Shown piece after piece: positions 1 to 7,920 of a stretch of 64,000 nt of DNA. A program made the translations under genes and the position numbers. The stretch spans positions 807,081-871,080 of the forward strand of contig NZ_CP013859.1 of the NCBI RefSeq assembly GCF_001513675.1, in the 5' to 3' direction. The DNA comes from Microbacterium sp. XT11. Its GTDB lineage: Bacteria > Actinomycetota > Actinomycetes > Actinomycetales > Microbacteriaceae. Position 1 is the stretch's first letter; each line of letters starts with the position of its first letter. Under the pieces are notes generated by a model that was not told where the DNA came from, made no database searches, and saw only the letters and a program-made list of their open reading frames with translations.

Positions 1-608
1 CTTCGGACGCACCCGCATCGCAGGAGGCGGACGCTCCGCAGAGCGACTGCCCCGAACTCACCGTGGGCGCGACCATCGACGGCGCCACGCTCGGGCCGTG
101 CATCGCCGACGCCATGGCCGACACCGCGGGCTACGCCGCGAAGACCAGCGTCATGGGCGTCGAGTCGACCACGCGCTTCAACCCGGGCGAGCACGCCATC
201 GAGTCGGACTCGCCCGTCGGGTCGATCATCGTCATCGGCGACGACGTGTGGGTGAAGTCGGCTGCGAGCGAGTGGCAGACCGCGGACCCCGCGTCGAGCG
301 ACCCGATCGTGGCCGCGCTGAGCAGCAGCGCAGCCCAGGTGGCATCGCTCGACCCGGCCGCGATGGCGACCGCGCTCACCGGAGACTTCACGGTGACGGG
401 AACCGGCACGCGACTCGGCCAGGAGGTGTTCCTGCTGAGCGGCCAGGTGCAGCAGCAGGGCGCCACGGTCGAGATCGTGTCGGAGGTCACCGCGGACTAC
501 GTGACGCTGGCATCGACCAGCTCCGCGTCGCTCAACGGCCAGTCGGTGCAGATCTCCATGGAGGTCACCGAGTGGGACGTGAAGCAGGACATCGTCGCGC
601 CGCTCTGA
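1..608 (+). CDS. LppX/LprAFG-like secreted or lipoprotein, 5' end missing
   Basis: The reading frame is open from base 3 to the stop at 606-608, so the N-terminus lies outside the window. About 201 residues are visible. They begin with an acidic, Ala/Pro/Ser-rich stretch, followed by a compact beta-rich domain with DSPVGSIIVIGDDVWVKS-like and GQEVFLLSGQV-like strands. This layout resembles the LppX/LprAFG family of actinobacterial cell-envelope lipoproteins, which carry lipids or act as surface adaptors. Two cysteines (in DCPEL and GPCIADA) could form a disulfide. The signal peptide and lipobox are not visible, so export is inferred. A strong terminator hairpin follows directly. Family assignment is moderate; function is unproven. 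Confidence 0.6.
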   Translation, partial: SDAPASQEADAPQSDCPELTVGATIDGATLGPCIADAMADTAGYAAKTSVMGVESTTRFNPGEHAIESDSPVGSIIVIGDDVWVKSAASEWQTADPASSDPIVAALSSSAAQVASLDPAAMATALTGDFTVTGTGTRLGQEVFLLSGQVQQQGATVEIVSEVTADYVTLASTSSASLNGQSVQISMEVTEWDVKQDIVAPL

Positions 609-620
609 GCGGGCCGACAG

Positions 621-659
621 CGGAGGGCCGGGGCCGATGCCCCGGGCCTCCGCGCGTTT
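621..659 (+). terminator. Terminator of the upstream lipoprotein-like gene
   Basis: Inverted repeat 621-634 / 639-652 forms a 14-bp stem with one mismatch and a 4-base loop (CGAT), followed by a short CGCGTTT tail. It starts 12 bases after the stop codon and separates the preceding gene from the erm leader promoter. Confidence 0.7.
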
Positions 660-661
660 GC

Positions 662-667
662 TAGTCT
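662..667 (+). promoter_or_regulatory. Candidate -10 box for a leaderless erm leader transcript
   Basis: TAGTCT matches the TANNNT -10 pattern and ends 6 bases before the GTG at 674. Initiation at or near that GTG would give a leaderless leader-peptide mRNA, as reported for some actinobacterial erm genes. No clear -35 box is visible. Confidence 0.4.
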
Positions 668-673
668 CGACGC

Positions 674-742
674 GTGGGAATGATAGACAACGCGCCCGTG
701 ACGGGGCGCTTCTTCTTCACCTTCCGCGACCGCCGCGCCTGA
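674..742 (+). CDS. Putative Erm leader peptide (22 codons)
   Basis: A short frame starting GTG at 674 (or ATG at 680) encodes MGMIDNAPVTGRFFFTFRDRRA and stops at 740-742, 124 bases before erm. It ends in RDRR, which contains the Arg-X-Arg pattern at which macrolide-bound ribosomes are known to stall. It is followed at once by nested inverted repeats, the last of which hides the erm ribosome-binding site. These are the hallmarks of drug-inducible translational attenuation. Its identity as a leader is inferred from position, the stall motif and downstream structure. A coding-potential test on so short a frame would not be informative. Confidence 0.5.
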   Translation: MGMIDNAPVTGRFFFTFRDRRA

Positions 743-862
743 CGGCGCGCTCGCTCACGCTCGCAGAAGCGCGCCGTCCTCCGAGATCCTCTGCACCTCG
801 GACGGGCGCTCTCGCGTACTCTCACGCCGCCTCACGGGGTGCTCCATCGACTTCGGGAGCAC
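741..862 (+). promoter_or_regulatory. Translational attenuator hairpins upstream of erm
   Basis: Three inverted repeats lie in order. Repeat 741-751 / 769-779 is a perfect 11-bp stem. A smaller TCCGAG / CTCGGA stem follows at about 780-804. Repeat 839-845 / 856-862 is a perfect 7-bp stem that encloses the GGGAG ribosome-binding site at 855-859 of erm (start 867). The first hairpin begins at the leader stop codon, so a ribosome stalled at the leader's C-terminal Arg codons could alter folding and free the erm start. The mechanism is inferred from the layout. Confidence 0.55.
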
Positions 863-866
863 GCTC

Positions 867-1625
867 ATGTCTCGTTCTCTGCACGGCGGCCGGCACGAAC
901 TCGGCCAGAACTTCCTCACCCACGCCCCCACCATCCGCACCATCATCCGGCTCGTCCATGCGACGCGCGGCCCGATCCTCGAGCTCGGCGCCGGCGACGG
1001 CGCGCTGACGAGGCACCTGGCCGCGACCGGCCGCCCTGTGACCGCCATCGACATCGACGAGCATCGGGTGCGCCGGCTGCGCACGGCACTGCCGCACGTC
1101 GAGGTCGTGCACGCGGATGCTCTGCGGCATCCGGTGCGCACGCCGACGGTCGTCGGCAACGTGCCGTTCCACCTCACGACCCCGATTCTGCGCAGGCTCC
1201 TGAATGAGCGACGGTGGGAGGAGGCGATCCTCGTCACGCAGTGGGAGGTCGCCCGCAAGCGCGCGGGCGTCGGCGGGCACACTCTGATGACCGCGCAGCA
1301 CGCGCCCTGGTTCACGTTCGGGCTGCACGGCAGGGTACCGAGCTGGGGGTTCACCCCGCGCCCGAGCGTCGACGGCGGCATCCTCACCATCACGCGCCGC
1401 GGCTCCCCGCTCGTGCCGCACGCCGAGCGGCGGGCGTACGAGGGGTTCGTCCGCGCGGTGTTCTCGGGGCGCGGCGGCCGGCTCGACCGCATCGTGCAGG
1501 CGGCCGCACACGTCGACAGGGCGACCGCGGCCGCGGCCGTCGCGCGGATCGGTGCCGCGAAGGCCCTGCCCCGCGACCTCGACGCACGCCAGTGGGCCAC
1601 CCTGTGGCACGCCCTGCGGCGGTGA
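867..1625 (+). CDS. erm: 23S rRNA (adenine-N6) dimethyltransferase, Erm family
   Basis: The 252-residue protein matches Erm enzymes, which mono- or dimethylate A2058 of 23S rRNA and confer resistance to macrolides, lincosamides and streptogramin B. Visible motifs are GQNFL (13-17), SAM-binding ILELGAGDG (37-45), acidic IDID (61-64), HADAL (82-86) and the catalytic GNVPFH (97-102). QWEVARKRAG follows further on and is also typical. KsgA is excluded in favour of Erm by NVPF together with the upstream leader and attenuator. The ATG at 867 is preceded by GGGAG. It is convergent with the peptide-transporter operon, with a single base between the stops. Base composition does not differ visibly from its neighbours, so it may be an intrinsic gene. 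Length is typical of actinobacterial Erm proteins. Confidence 0.9.
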   Translation: MSRSLHGGRHELGQNFLTHAPTIRTIIRLVHATRGPILELGAGDGALTRHLAATGRPVTAIDIDEHRVRRLRTALPHVEVVHADALRHPVRTPTVVGNVPFHLTTPILRRLLNERRWEEAILVTQWEVARKRAGVGGHTLMTAQHAPWFTFGLHGRVPSWGFTPRPSVDGGILTITRRGSPLVPHAERRAYEGFVRAVFSGRGGRLDRIVQAAAHVDRATAAAAVARIGAAKALPRDLDARQWATLWHALRR

Positions 1626-1626
1626 C

Positions 1627-2466
1627 TCAGCCGACGACCGGCGGCACCTCCGCCCACAGCATCCGCTCGTCCCCCGACGGGGCCGCCGGAATCCGGCCGG
1701 CTCCGTCGGGCTCGGGGATCGCGGCGAGCAACGCCTGCGTGTACGGATGCTGCGGCGCCTCCCACACGCGTTCGGTCGGTCCCGATTCGAGCACGCGGCC
1801 CGAGTACATGACGAACGTGCGGTCGGCGATACGGCGCACCACGGCGAGGTCGTGCGAGATGAAGAGCATCCCGGCTCCGGCCTCCGCGACGAGGTCGCGC
1901 ATGAGACCGGCGACGCTCGTCTGCGTCGACGCGTCGAGGGCCGAGATCGGCTCGTCGGCGACCAGCAGCGACGGACGGGCGGCGAGCGCGCGGGCGATCG
2001 CGATGCGCTGCTTCTGCCCGCCCGAGAACTGGTGCGGGAACCGAGAGGCGACGGATGGCGGGAGGCCGACCTTCTCGAGCCACTCCCCCACCTGCGAACC
2101 GGCCTCGCCACGGGCCTTCGCCGTCGCGATGCCGTCGGCGATCTGGTCTCCCACCCGCCGTCGCGGGTTCAGTGACGTCGACGGATCCTGGAACACCATC
2201 TGGATGCCGGTCAGCGCGGTCGGCCGGCGACGGATGCCGAGCCGGGTCACCGGGGCGTCGCGGAAGAGCACGGTGCCGGCCGCGAGCTTCTCGATACCGA
2301 CGGCAGCGCGGGCGAGGCTCGACTTGCCGCTGCCGGACTCGCCGACCAGGGCCACCGTCTCTCCCGGAGCGACCTGCAGCGAGACGCCGTCGACCGCGAC
2401 CACCGGCGGGTTTCCGGGGTAGCGCACCACCACGTCCCTCGCGTCGAGGACAGGGGTCTCACTCAT
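1627..2466 (-). CDS. Oligopeptide/dipeptide ABC transporter ATP-binding protein (DppF/OppF type)
   Basis: The 279-residue ATPase is the last gene of a five-gene peptide importer operon. Walker A GESGSGKS is at 42-49, Q-loop FQDPSTSLNP at about 92-101, signature FSGGQ at 147-151, Walker B SLLVADEP at 166-173 and the switch histidine at 205 (ISHDL). The C-terminal HPYTQALLAAIPEPD segment is typical of the oligopeptide/dipeptide ATPase subfamily. It overlaps the upstream ATPase gene by 8 bases, indicating translational coupling. The pair of ATPases is expected to form the cytoplasmic motor heterodimer for the two permeases encoded upstream. The substrate could be peptides or nickel and similar ligands; the sequence does not decide. 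Confidence 0.88.
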   Translation of the reverse strand: MSETPVLDARDVVVRYPGNPPVVAVDGVSLQVAPGETVALVGESGSGKSSLARAAVGIEKLAAGTVLFRDAPVTRLGIRRRPTALTGIQMVFQDPSTSLNPRRRVGDQIADGIATAKARGEAGSQVGEWLEKVGLPPSVASRFPHQFSGGQKQRIAIARALAARPSLLVADEPISALDASTQTSVAGLMRDLVAEAGAGMLFISHDLAVVRRIADRTFVMYSGRVLESGPTERVWEAPQHPYTQALLAAIPEPDGAGRIPAAPSGDERMLWAEVPPVVG

Positions 2467-3256
2467 GGGCGTCCTCCTGGTCGATGCGCGAGCCGGGCAG
2501 GGCGGCCAGCAGAGCGCGGGTGTACTCGTGCTGCGGCGACAGGAAGAGGGTCTCCCGGTCGGCGTGCTCGACGATCTCGCCGTTCTTCATCACGGCGACC
2601 TCGTCGGCGATCGCGCTCATGACGCCGAGGTCGTGCGTCACGAGCAGCACGGCGAGCTCGCGCTCGGTGGCGAGGTCGCGCAGCAGGCGGAGGATGCCGG
2701 CCTGCACCGTCACGTCGAGCGCCGTCGTCGGCTCGTCGGCGAGCAGCACCTCGGGATCGCACGCGAGCGCGCACGCGATCGCGATGCGCTGCCGCTGTCC
2801 TCCGGAGAACTGGTGCGGATAGCGCTTCAGCGCCTCGGCGGGGCCGGGCACCTGCACGGTCTCCAGCAGCTCGATCGCCCTGGCCCGCGCCGCCTCGCCC
2901 CGCAGGCCGAGGTGCACGCGCATGTGGTCGGTGAGCTGCCGTCCGACCGGCAGCTGCGGATGCAGCGACGCCGAAGGATCCTGGAAGACCATGGCGATCT
3001 TCTTGCCGCGGATGCGGTTGAGCGCTCGGCGACCGAGGCCGACGAGCTCCTCGCCGCCCAGCGTGATGGATCCTCCGGTGCGGGCCTGGCGCGGCAGGAG
3101 CCCGAGCACCGCGAGAGAGGTCAGCGTCTTGCCCGAGCCGGATTCGCCGGCGAGGCCGTGAATGCGGCCCTTCTGCAGGTCGAGGGAGACGCCCCGCACG
3201 AGCGGGCGGCCGATGTCGATCGTGAGGTCGCGGATGCTCAGCGCCGTCGTGCTCAT
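2459..3256 (-). CDS. Oligopeptide/dipeptide ABC transporter ATP-binding protein (DppD/OppD type)
   Basis: The 265-residue ATPase starts at the ATG at 3254-3256, which overlaps the stop of the permease gene upstream. Walker A GESGSGKT is at 37-44, Q-loop FQDPSASLHP at 91-100, signature FSGGQRQR at 150-157, Walker B VLLADEPT at 170-177, and LLVTHDLGV follows with the H-loop. The C-terminus keeps the HEYTRALLAALPG motif of the family. A longer open frame upstream is a shadow of the permease gene. Together with the next ATPase it would power the importer. Confidence 0.88.
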   Translation of the reverse strand: MSTTALSIRDLTIDIGRPLVRGVSLDLQKGRIHGLAGESGSGKTLTSLAVLGLLPRQARTGGSITLGGEELVGLGRRALNRIRGKKIAMVFQDPSASLHPQLPVGRQLTDHMRVHLGLRGEAARARAIELLETVQVPGPAEALKRYPHQFSGGQRQRIAIACALACDPEVLLADEPTTALDVTVQAGILRLLRDLATERELAVLLVTHDLGVMSAIADEVAVMKNGEIVEHADRETLFLSPQHEYTRALLAALPGSRIDQEDAHE

Positions 3257-4164
3257 GCCGGCACCCCCGTCGCGTCCTTCGCGTGCTCCGCCTGCTTCTC
3301 GTGCGCCATCTCGGCCGTCGGGTCGAGCACGTCGCGCATGGCGTCGCCCAGGAAGTTGAACGCCAGGACGACCGTGAGGATCGCGAGACCGGGGAAGACG
3401 CCCAGCCACCAGGCGTCGAAGTTCTGGATCGCCGCGGAGATCATCGACCCCCATTCGGCCGTGGGCGGCTGCGCGCCGAGGCCGAGGAACGACAGACCGG
3501 ACAGGAGCAGGATCGCGGCGCCGATGTCGAGGGTCGCGAGCACGAGCATGGGGCCGGCGATGTTCGGCAGGATGTCGACGAACAGGGTGCGCAGCGGCGA
3601 GTGCCCGAGCAGGCGGCCGGCGATGACGTAGTTCTGGCCGCGAAGCCCCAGCACGATGCTCCGTGTGACGCGCGAGTACTGCGGCCACGACACGACGATC
3701 GCCGCGATCACGGCGTTGAACAGCGACGGGCCGAGCGAGGCCGCCACGACCATCGCGAGGATCACAGTGGGGAAGGCCATGAAGAGGTCGGTGATGCGCA
3801 TGAGCGTCTCGTCGACCCAGCCGCCGAAGTATCCGGCGACCGCGCCGATCACGGTGCCGATGACCATGGCCGCCACCACGAGCATCAGCGCGAGCGGCAG
3901 GCTCACGGTGGCGCCGGCCATCAGGCGCGAGAAGATGTCGCGGCCGTTGCCGTCGGTTCCGAGCAGCGTGTCGATGCCGGGCGGCTGCAGGCGCGGCAGC
4001 ACCTGCGCGTTCGGCTCGAACGGCACCCACCACTGCGCGGTGAACGCGACGACGATCCAGGCGAGCGCGATGACGGTGCCGATCACGCCGAGCGGCGTGC
4101 GCCAGGCGCGAGGCCACCGCAGACGGAACCGCCACGGCCCGGATGCCGAGTCGATGCGGCTCAT
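3253..4164 (-). CDS. Peptide ABC transporter permease (DppC type)
   Basis: The 303-residue inner-membrane permease has an N-terminal membrane segment (TPLGVIGTVIALAWIVVAF, residues about 24-42) and the later cluster of helices typical of BPD_transp_1 proteins. The EAA-type loop that contacts the ATPase is visible as GHSPLRTLFVDILPNIAG. The DTLLGTDGNGRDIFSRL-like stretch is characteristic of DppC/OppC proteins. The start is the ATG at 4162-4164, overlapping the DppB-type gene by 4 bases; the stop overlaps the downstream ATPase start by 4 bases. The overlaps mark one operon. Confidence 0.88.
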   Translation of the reverse strand: MSRIDSASGPWRFRLRWPRAWRTPLGVIGTVIALAWIVVAFTAQWWVPFEPNAQVLPRLQPPGIDTLLGTDGNGRDIFSRLMAGATVSLPLALMLVVAAMVIGTVIGAVAGYFGGWVDETLMRITDLFMAFPTVILAMVVAASLGPSLFNAVIAAIVVSWPQYSRVTRSIVLGLRGQNYVIAGRLLGHSPLRTLFVDILPNIAGPMLVLATLDIGAAILLLSGLSFLGLGAQPPTAEWGSMISAAIQNFDAWWLGVFPGLAILTVVLAFNFLGDAMRDVLDPTAEMAHEKQAEHAKDATGVPA

Positions 4165-5222
4165 GCGATCCTCACTCTCGGGTCGAGCACGCCGTAGAGC
4201 AGGTCGACGACGAAGTTGATGAGCAGATAGATGAGGCCGACGACGAGACCGACGCCCATGATGCCGGGGAGGTCGAGGTTCGCGGCCGAGTTGTAGGCGT
4301 ACGTGCCGAGCCCCGGCCATGCGAAGACCGACTCCACCAGCACCGTGCCGGAGAGCAGCGATCCGAAGGCCACGCCGACGACCGTGAGGATCGGGAGCGA
4401 CGCGCCGCGGAGCACATAGTCGAGGATGACCCGCATGGCCGGGAGGCCCTTCGCGCGCGCCGCGCGCACATAGTCGCTGCCGAGCACTTCGAGCACGGAG
4501 GTGCGGATGAAGCGGGTCAGCAGCCCGATGGTCACGAGCGACAGCACCATCACGGGAAGGGCGAGGTGGGCGAGGGCATCGAAGAAGCCGACGCCGTCTC
4601 CGTTGAGCAGGTAGTCGATCGTGTACATGCCCGTCACTCGAGGCGGCGGTGTGATCGAGGGGGAGATGCGTCCTGATCCCGGTGCGATGCGCAGCTGCAG
4701 GAAGAAGACGTAGAAGCTCACCAGTGCCAGCCAGAAGGTGGGGACGCTGAGGCCCACGAGCGTCACGACGCGGATGACCTGGTCGGTCACGAGGCCGCGC
4801 CGGTAGGCGGCGAGGGTGCCGAGGACGATGCTGACGACGAGGCTGAGGATGATGGCGCCGATCGCCACCTCGATCGTCGCGGGCACCGCCGTGGCGAGGT
4901 CGCTGGTGACCGGTCGCCCGGTCACCAGCGACGTGCCGAGGTCTCCGCGGAGCAGATTCCCCATGTAGATGAAGTACTGCACGAACAGCGGCTGGTCGAG
5001 TCCGTGCTCCCTGATGAACGCCTCACGGGTCGCCGGGTTCTGCGATGCGCCCTCGCCGAGCGCCGCAGACACCGGGTCGCCCGGCACGAGGTTGGTGAGG
5101 GCGAACGTCACGATCGTCACGCCCACCAGCAGGAGCAGCGAGGTGCCGACCCGGCGCAGCAGGTAGCCCGCGAGGGGCGATCTGCGGCGCCGGGCCTGCC
5201 TCTGCACAGCCACCGTCGTCAT
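4161..5222 (-). CDS. Peptide ABC transporter permease (DppB type)
   Basis: The 353-residue permease has an N-terminal transmembrane helix (LLRRVGTSLLLLVGVTIVTFALTN) and a periplasm-facing loop (LVPGDPVSAALGEG and onwards), as in DppB/OppB. The conserved EAA loop reads RAKGLPAMRVILDYVLRGAS. The length, slightly above 310-340, reflects an insert around GSGRISPSITPPPRVTGMY between helices. It starts at the ATG at 5220-5222, 11 bases downstream of the binding-protein stop. It pairs with the DppC-type permease to form the translocation pore. Confidence 0.88.
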   Translation of the reverse strand: MTTVAVQRQARRRRSPLAGYLLRRVGTSLLLLVGVTIVTFALTNLVPGDPVSAALGEGASQNPATREAFIREHGLDQPLFVQYFIYMGNLLRGDLGTSLVTGRPVTSDLATAVPATIEVAIGAIILSLVVSIVLGTLAAYRRGLVTDQVIRVVTLVGLSVPTFWLALVSFYVFFLQLRIAPGSGRISPSITPPPRVTGMYTIDYLLNGDGVGFFDALAHLALPVMVLSLVTIGLLTRFIRTSVLEVLGSDYVRAARAKGLPAMRVILDYVLRGASLPILTVVGVAFGSLLSGTVLVESVFAWPGLGTYAYNSAANLDLPGIMGVGLVVGLIYLLINFVVDLLYGVLDPRVRIA

Positions 5223-5233
5223 CCCAGCGCTCC

Positions 5234-6817
5234 TCAGCCCGCAGGCGTGATCTCGGCGATGTCCATCTCCCACACGGAGTTGTAGACGGCGCCGGTGACG
5301 CTCTTCGCCGTGGCGATGTTGCGGCCGGGGACGATGAGCGGCACGAACGGACCCTCGGCCTGCATGGCCTCGGCGAACGAGGTGAACGCCTCGGTGCGCT
5401 GCTCGGCATCCGTGGCGCTGGCGGCCTCGGCGGCGATCGCGGCGATCTCCGGGTTCGCCTCTGCGGCCCAGCCGGCGCGGAGGCCCACCTTGAGGCCGGG
5501 ACCGAAGGGCAGGAAGTTGGCCGAGTCGGCGTAATCCGGGCCCCAGAACCACAGACCGAAGCCCTCGGTGCCGTTGACGTACGCGTCGAGCTCGGTCGCG
5601 AACGGCTGCGGGGCCAGCTCGACGTTGATGCCCGCGTCCTTCAGCTGCGCCTGGATGCGCTCGGCGAGCGGCGTGAACTCGACACCGCCGACCGGGTAGT
5701 CGTTCGGGAACTGCAGCTTCAGCGTCTGGCCCGTGTATCCGGCCTCGGCGAGCGCGGCCTTCGCCTTCTCGGCATCCGGCTTCACTCCGCTGTCGAGCGC
5801 ACCCTCGAACCCGGGCGGGATCACGCCGGTGGCCTGCACCGCGCCCGCGCCGGCGAGCTCGAGCAGGGCGTCGTAGTCGAGCGAGTAGCGGATCGCCTCG
5901 GCGATCTTGACGTTCGCGAGCTCGCCCGCGATCGCGGGCGACTGGTTCAGCAGCAGGAAGATGGTCTGGCCGGATGGCACCGAGTCGACGGTCAGGTCGT
6001 CGCCCAGACCCGCGACCTGGTCGCCGTTGAGGTCCATCGCCACCATCGAGTCGCCGCCCTTGAGGTTGGCGAGCTGCGTGGCGCTCTCGGAGACGTTGCG
6101 CACGACGACGCGCGAGTAGCCCGCCTTCTCGTCGCCGTTGTACTCGTCGTTCTTCTTCAGCACGACCTGCGAGCTGAGGTCGAGGGTGTCGAGCACGTAC
6201 GGTCCGGAGCCGGCCGACGCACCGTCGAGGTACTTCTGCGCCGAGTCGGTGCCGTCGGTGCTGCCGCCGTTCTCGATCACCACGTCGGAGTTGACGATGC
6301 CCAGCGCGGGGTTGGCGAGGATGGCGGGCAGCTGCAGCAGCGGGGTCTCCGACGTGATCGACACGGTCTTGTCGTCGACCTCGGTCACGGTGAGGCCGCC
6401 GAGGAGGAAGTTCGGCTTCGCGTCCTCCATGCCCTGCACGCGCTGCAGCGTGAACACGACGTCCTTGGCCTCGATGGGCGAGCCGTCGGAGAACACGCGG
6501 CCGTCCTCGAGCGTGAAGGTGAACTCCGTGGCCTGGTCGTTCTGCTCCCACGAGGCGAGACCGGGGACCGGCGTGGAGACGTCGGAGCCCTCGAAGTCGA
6601 CGAGCGTCTCGTAGAGCGCCTTGGCGATCATGTTGCCGGTCGGGTCGTAGGTGTGGCCGGGGTCGGCCGTCTCGATCGAGAACGCGGTGTCGATGACGAG
6701 CGAGTCACCGCCGCCCGAGTTGCCGCCGTTGGCGGAGTTGCCGCCGGAACATCCGGCGAGTGCCAGGAGAGCCACGGCTCCCAGGGCGAGGAATGAGGTG
6801 CTGCGACGCGACACCAT
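5234..6817 (-). CDS. Peptide ABC transporter substrate-binding lipoprotein (SBP family 5)
   Basis: The 527-residue lipoprotein begins MVSRRSTSFLALGAVALL and carries the lipobox LALAGC, so the mature protein is acylated on that cysteine and anchored outside the membrane. The chosen ATG at 6815-6817 has GGAGG five bases upstream; a longer in-frame start further up lacks this spacing. The body has the SBP_bac_5 fold signatures: TFTLEDGRVFSDGSPIEAKDV, a central ALVG-type hinge, and a C-terminal FVPLIVPGRNIA. It is the first gene of the importer operon and is divergent from an Lrp-type regulator. Ligand specificity cannot be read from sequence. Confidence 0.9.
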   Translation of the reverse strand: MVSRRSTSFLALGAVALLALAGCSGGNSANGGNSGGGDSLVIDTAFSIETADPGHTYDPTGNMIAKALYETLVDFEGSDVSTPVPGLASWEQNDQATEFTFTLEDGRVFSDGSPIEAKDVVFTLQRVQGMEDAKPNFLLGGLTVTEVDDKTVSITSETPLLQLPAILANPALGIVNSDVVIENGGSTDGTDSAQKYLDGASAGSGPYVLDTLDLSSQVVLKKNDEYNGDEKAGYSRVVVRNVSESATQLANLKGGDSMVAMDLNGDQVAGLGDDLTVDSVPSGQTIFLLLNQSPAIAGELANVKIAEAIRYSLDYDALLELAGAGAVQATGVIPPGFEGALDSGVKPDAEKAKAALAEAGYTGQTLKLQFPNDYPVGGVEFTPLAERIQAQLKDAGINVELAPQPFATELDAYVNGTEGFGLWFWGPDYADSANFLPFGPGLKVGLRAGWAAEANPEIAAIAAEAASATDAEQRTEAFTSFAEAMQAEGPFVPLIVPGRNIATAKSVTGAVYNSVWEMDIAEITPAG

Positions 6818-6966
6818 GACGACCTCCAAGGGCGAGGAGTACATTTCGGGGTAGATCGTCGGATGTGGACGACCGTGATCAGATTCCCATGATGTGCGAC
6901 GATCTGTCTATCAAGAATGCGTAACAGTCGCGAAGTCTGATGCAAGACCTACCTGAGAGGTGCAAA

Positions 6967-7554
6967 ATGTCCAGCAGTGACGCAGAAGTCCTGAAGAAGT
7001 CTGGACGAAGTGCCATGCCGCTCGACGACATCGCGTACAGAATTCTCGACGTGCTCCGCGACAACGGCCGCGTGTCGATCGCCGCGCTGGCCGAGAAGGT
7101 CGGGATCTCCCGCGCGAACGCCTATACGCGGGTCGAGTCGCTCGTGCACGACGGCGTGATCACCGGGTTCAGCGCGCGCGTCGACCCCGCGAAGGCCGGG
7201 CTGTCGATCGGCGCCCTCGTGTTCGTCACGGTGCTGCCGCAGGCGTGGAGCTCGTTCCGCGAGCGGATCATGGAGATGCCCGACGTCGAGTGGTGCGCCA
7301 TCACGACCGGAGAGCACGACGCCATGCTCCTCATCCGCGCCGTCGACGTGAGCGGGGTGCACGAGTTCTCCACCGGCGTCATCGCGCAGCTGCCCGAGGT
7401 GCGCACGGTCGTCAGCGTCGTGGTTCTCGACGAGGTCGTGCGGCGCCCGTACCTGCTGCCGCCGGACCTGCCCGAGCGCGACACCCGGACGCCGCTCGGC
7501 ATGACGCGCTGGACGCCCGCGTCGCCGGGGCGGGACACGCTACCGCCCCGCTGA
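6967..7554 (+). CDS. Lrp/AsnC family transcriptional regulator
   Basis: The 195-residue protein has an N-terminal winged helix (LDDIAYRILDVLRDNGRVSIAALAEKVGISRANAYTRVESL, residues about 19-58) and a C-terminal RAM-like ligand/oligomerisation domain (VEWCAITTGEHDAMLLIRAVDVSG). The ATG at 6967 is chosen because GAGAGG lies 6 bases upstream; an earlier in-frame ATG at 6940 has no comparable site. It is divergent from the peptide transporter with about 150 bases between starts, so control of that operon by amino acids or peptides is likely. The intergenic region is relatively AT-rich around 6890-6920. Confidence 0.85.
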   Translation: MSSSDAEVLKKSGRSAMPLDDIAYRILDVLRDNGRVSIAALAEKVGISRANAYTRVESLVHDGVITGFSARVDPAKAGLSIGALVFVTVLPQAWSSFRERIMEMPDVEWCAITTGEHDAMLLIRAVDVSGVHEFSTGVIAQLPEVRTVVSVVVLDEVVRRPYLLPPDLPERDTRTPLGMTRWTPASPGRDTLPPR

Positions 7555-7563
7555 GGCGACGGA

Positions 7564-7920
7564 TCAGGCGGGGATCTCCTCGCACACGCTGAGCTGAGGC
7601 GCCCCGTGCATCTCGTAGTGCTCGACGAGGCGCACGCGGCCGTCGTCGGTGAGCTGCAGCTCGCTCTCGCCGTCGCCCGTGACCACCGTGCCGTCGGCGG
7701 CCAGCACGTGCACGAAGGACACCCAGATCGTGTCGCCGGTGCGGGTGCCGACGAAGCGCCCGAAGGTGACGGTGTCGCCCTCGTAGTCCCCCCAGATCGC
7801 CCCGTCGCGTTCCCAGTAGGTGAACACGCTCGGCGCGTCGGGGTCGACCGCCGATGTCGTGGACGAGACCATCCGGAAGCGGCGGCCATCGAGGGAGGGG
7901 AGGGATGCTGTCGCGGTCAC
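7564..7920 (-). CDS. Small conserved protein often misnamed n-acetylglutamate synthase
   Basis: The 118-residue soluble protein has the pattern of a widespread small family: LDGRRFRMVSST at the N-terminus, FTYWERDGAIWGDYEGDTVTFG in the middle, and a C-terminal DDGRVRLVEHYEMHG. The family is frequently labelled n-acetylglutamate synthase without experimental support, so no enzyme name is adopted. A GTG at 7918-7920 is chosen because it overlaps the stop of the acetyltransferase gene upstream (GTGA), indicating translational coupling. It is convergent with the Lrp-type gene, with nine bases between the stops. Confidence 0.7.
   Translation of the reverse strand: MTATASLPSLDGRRFRMVSSTTSAVDPDAPSVFTYWERDGAIWGDYEGDTVTFGRFVGTRTGDTIWVSFVHVLAADGTVVTGDGESELQLTDDGRVRLVEHYEMHGAPQLSVCEEIPA

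Noticed and set aside
867..1625. KsgA/RsmA 16S rRNA dimethyltransferase
   Set aside because: The motifs, length and upstream attenuator fit Erm better than the housekeeping KsgA.
7564..7920. N-acetylglutamate synthase
   Set aside because: The common database name for this small family has no support in the sequence, which lacks an acetyltransferase fold signature.
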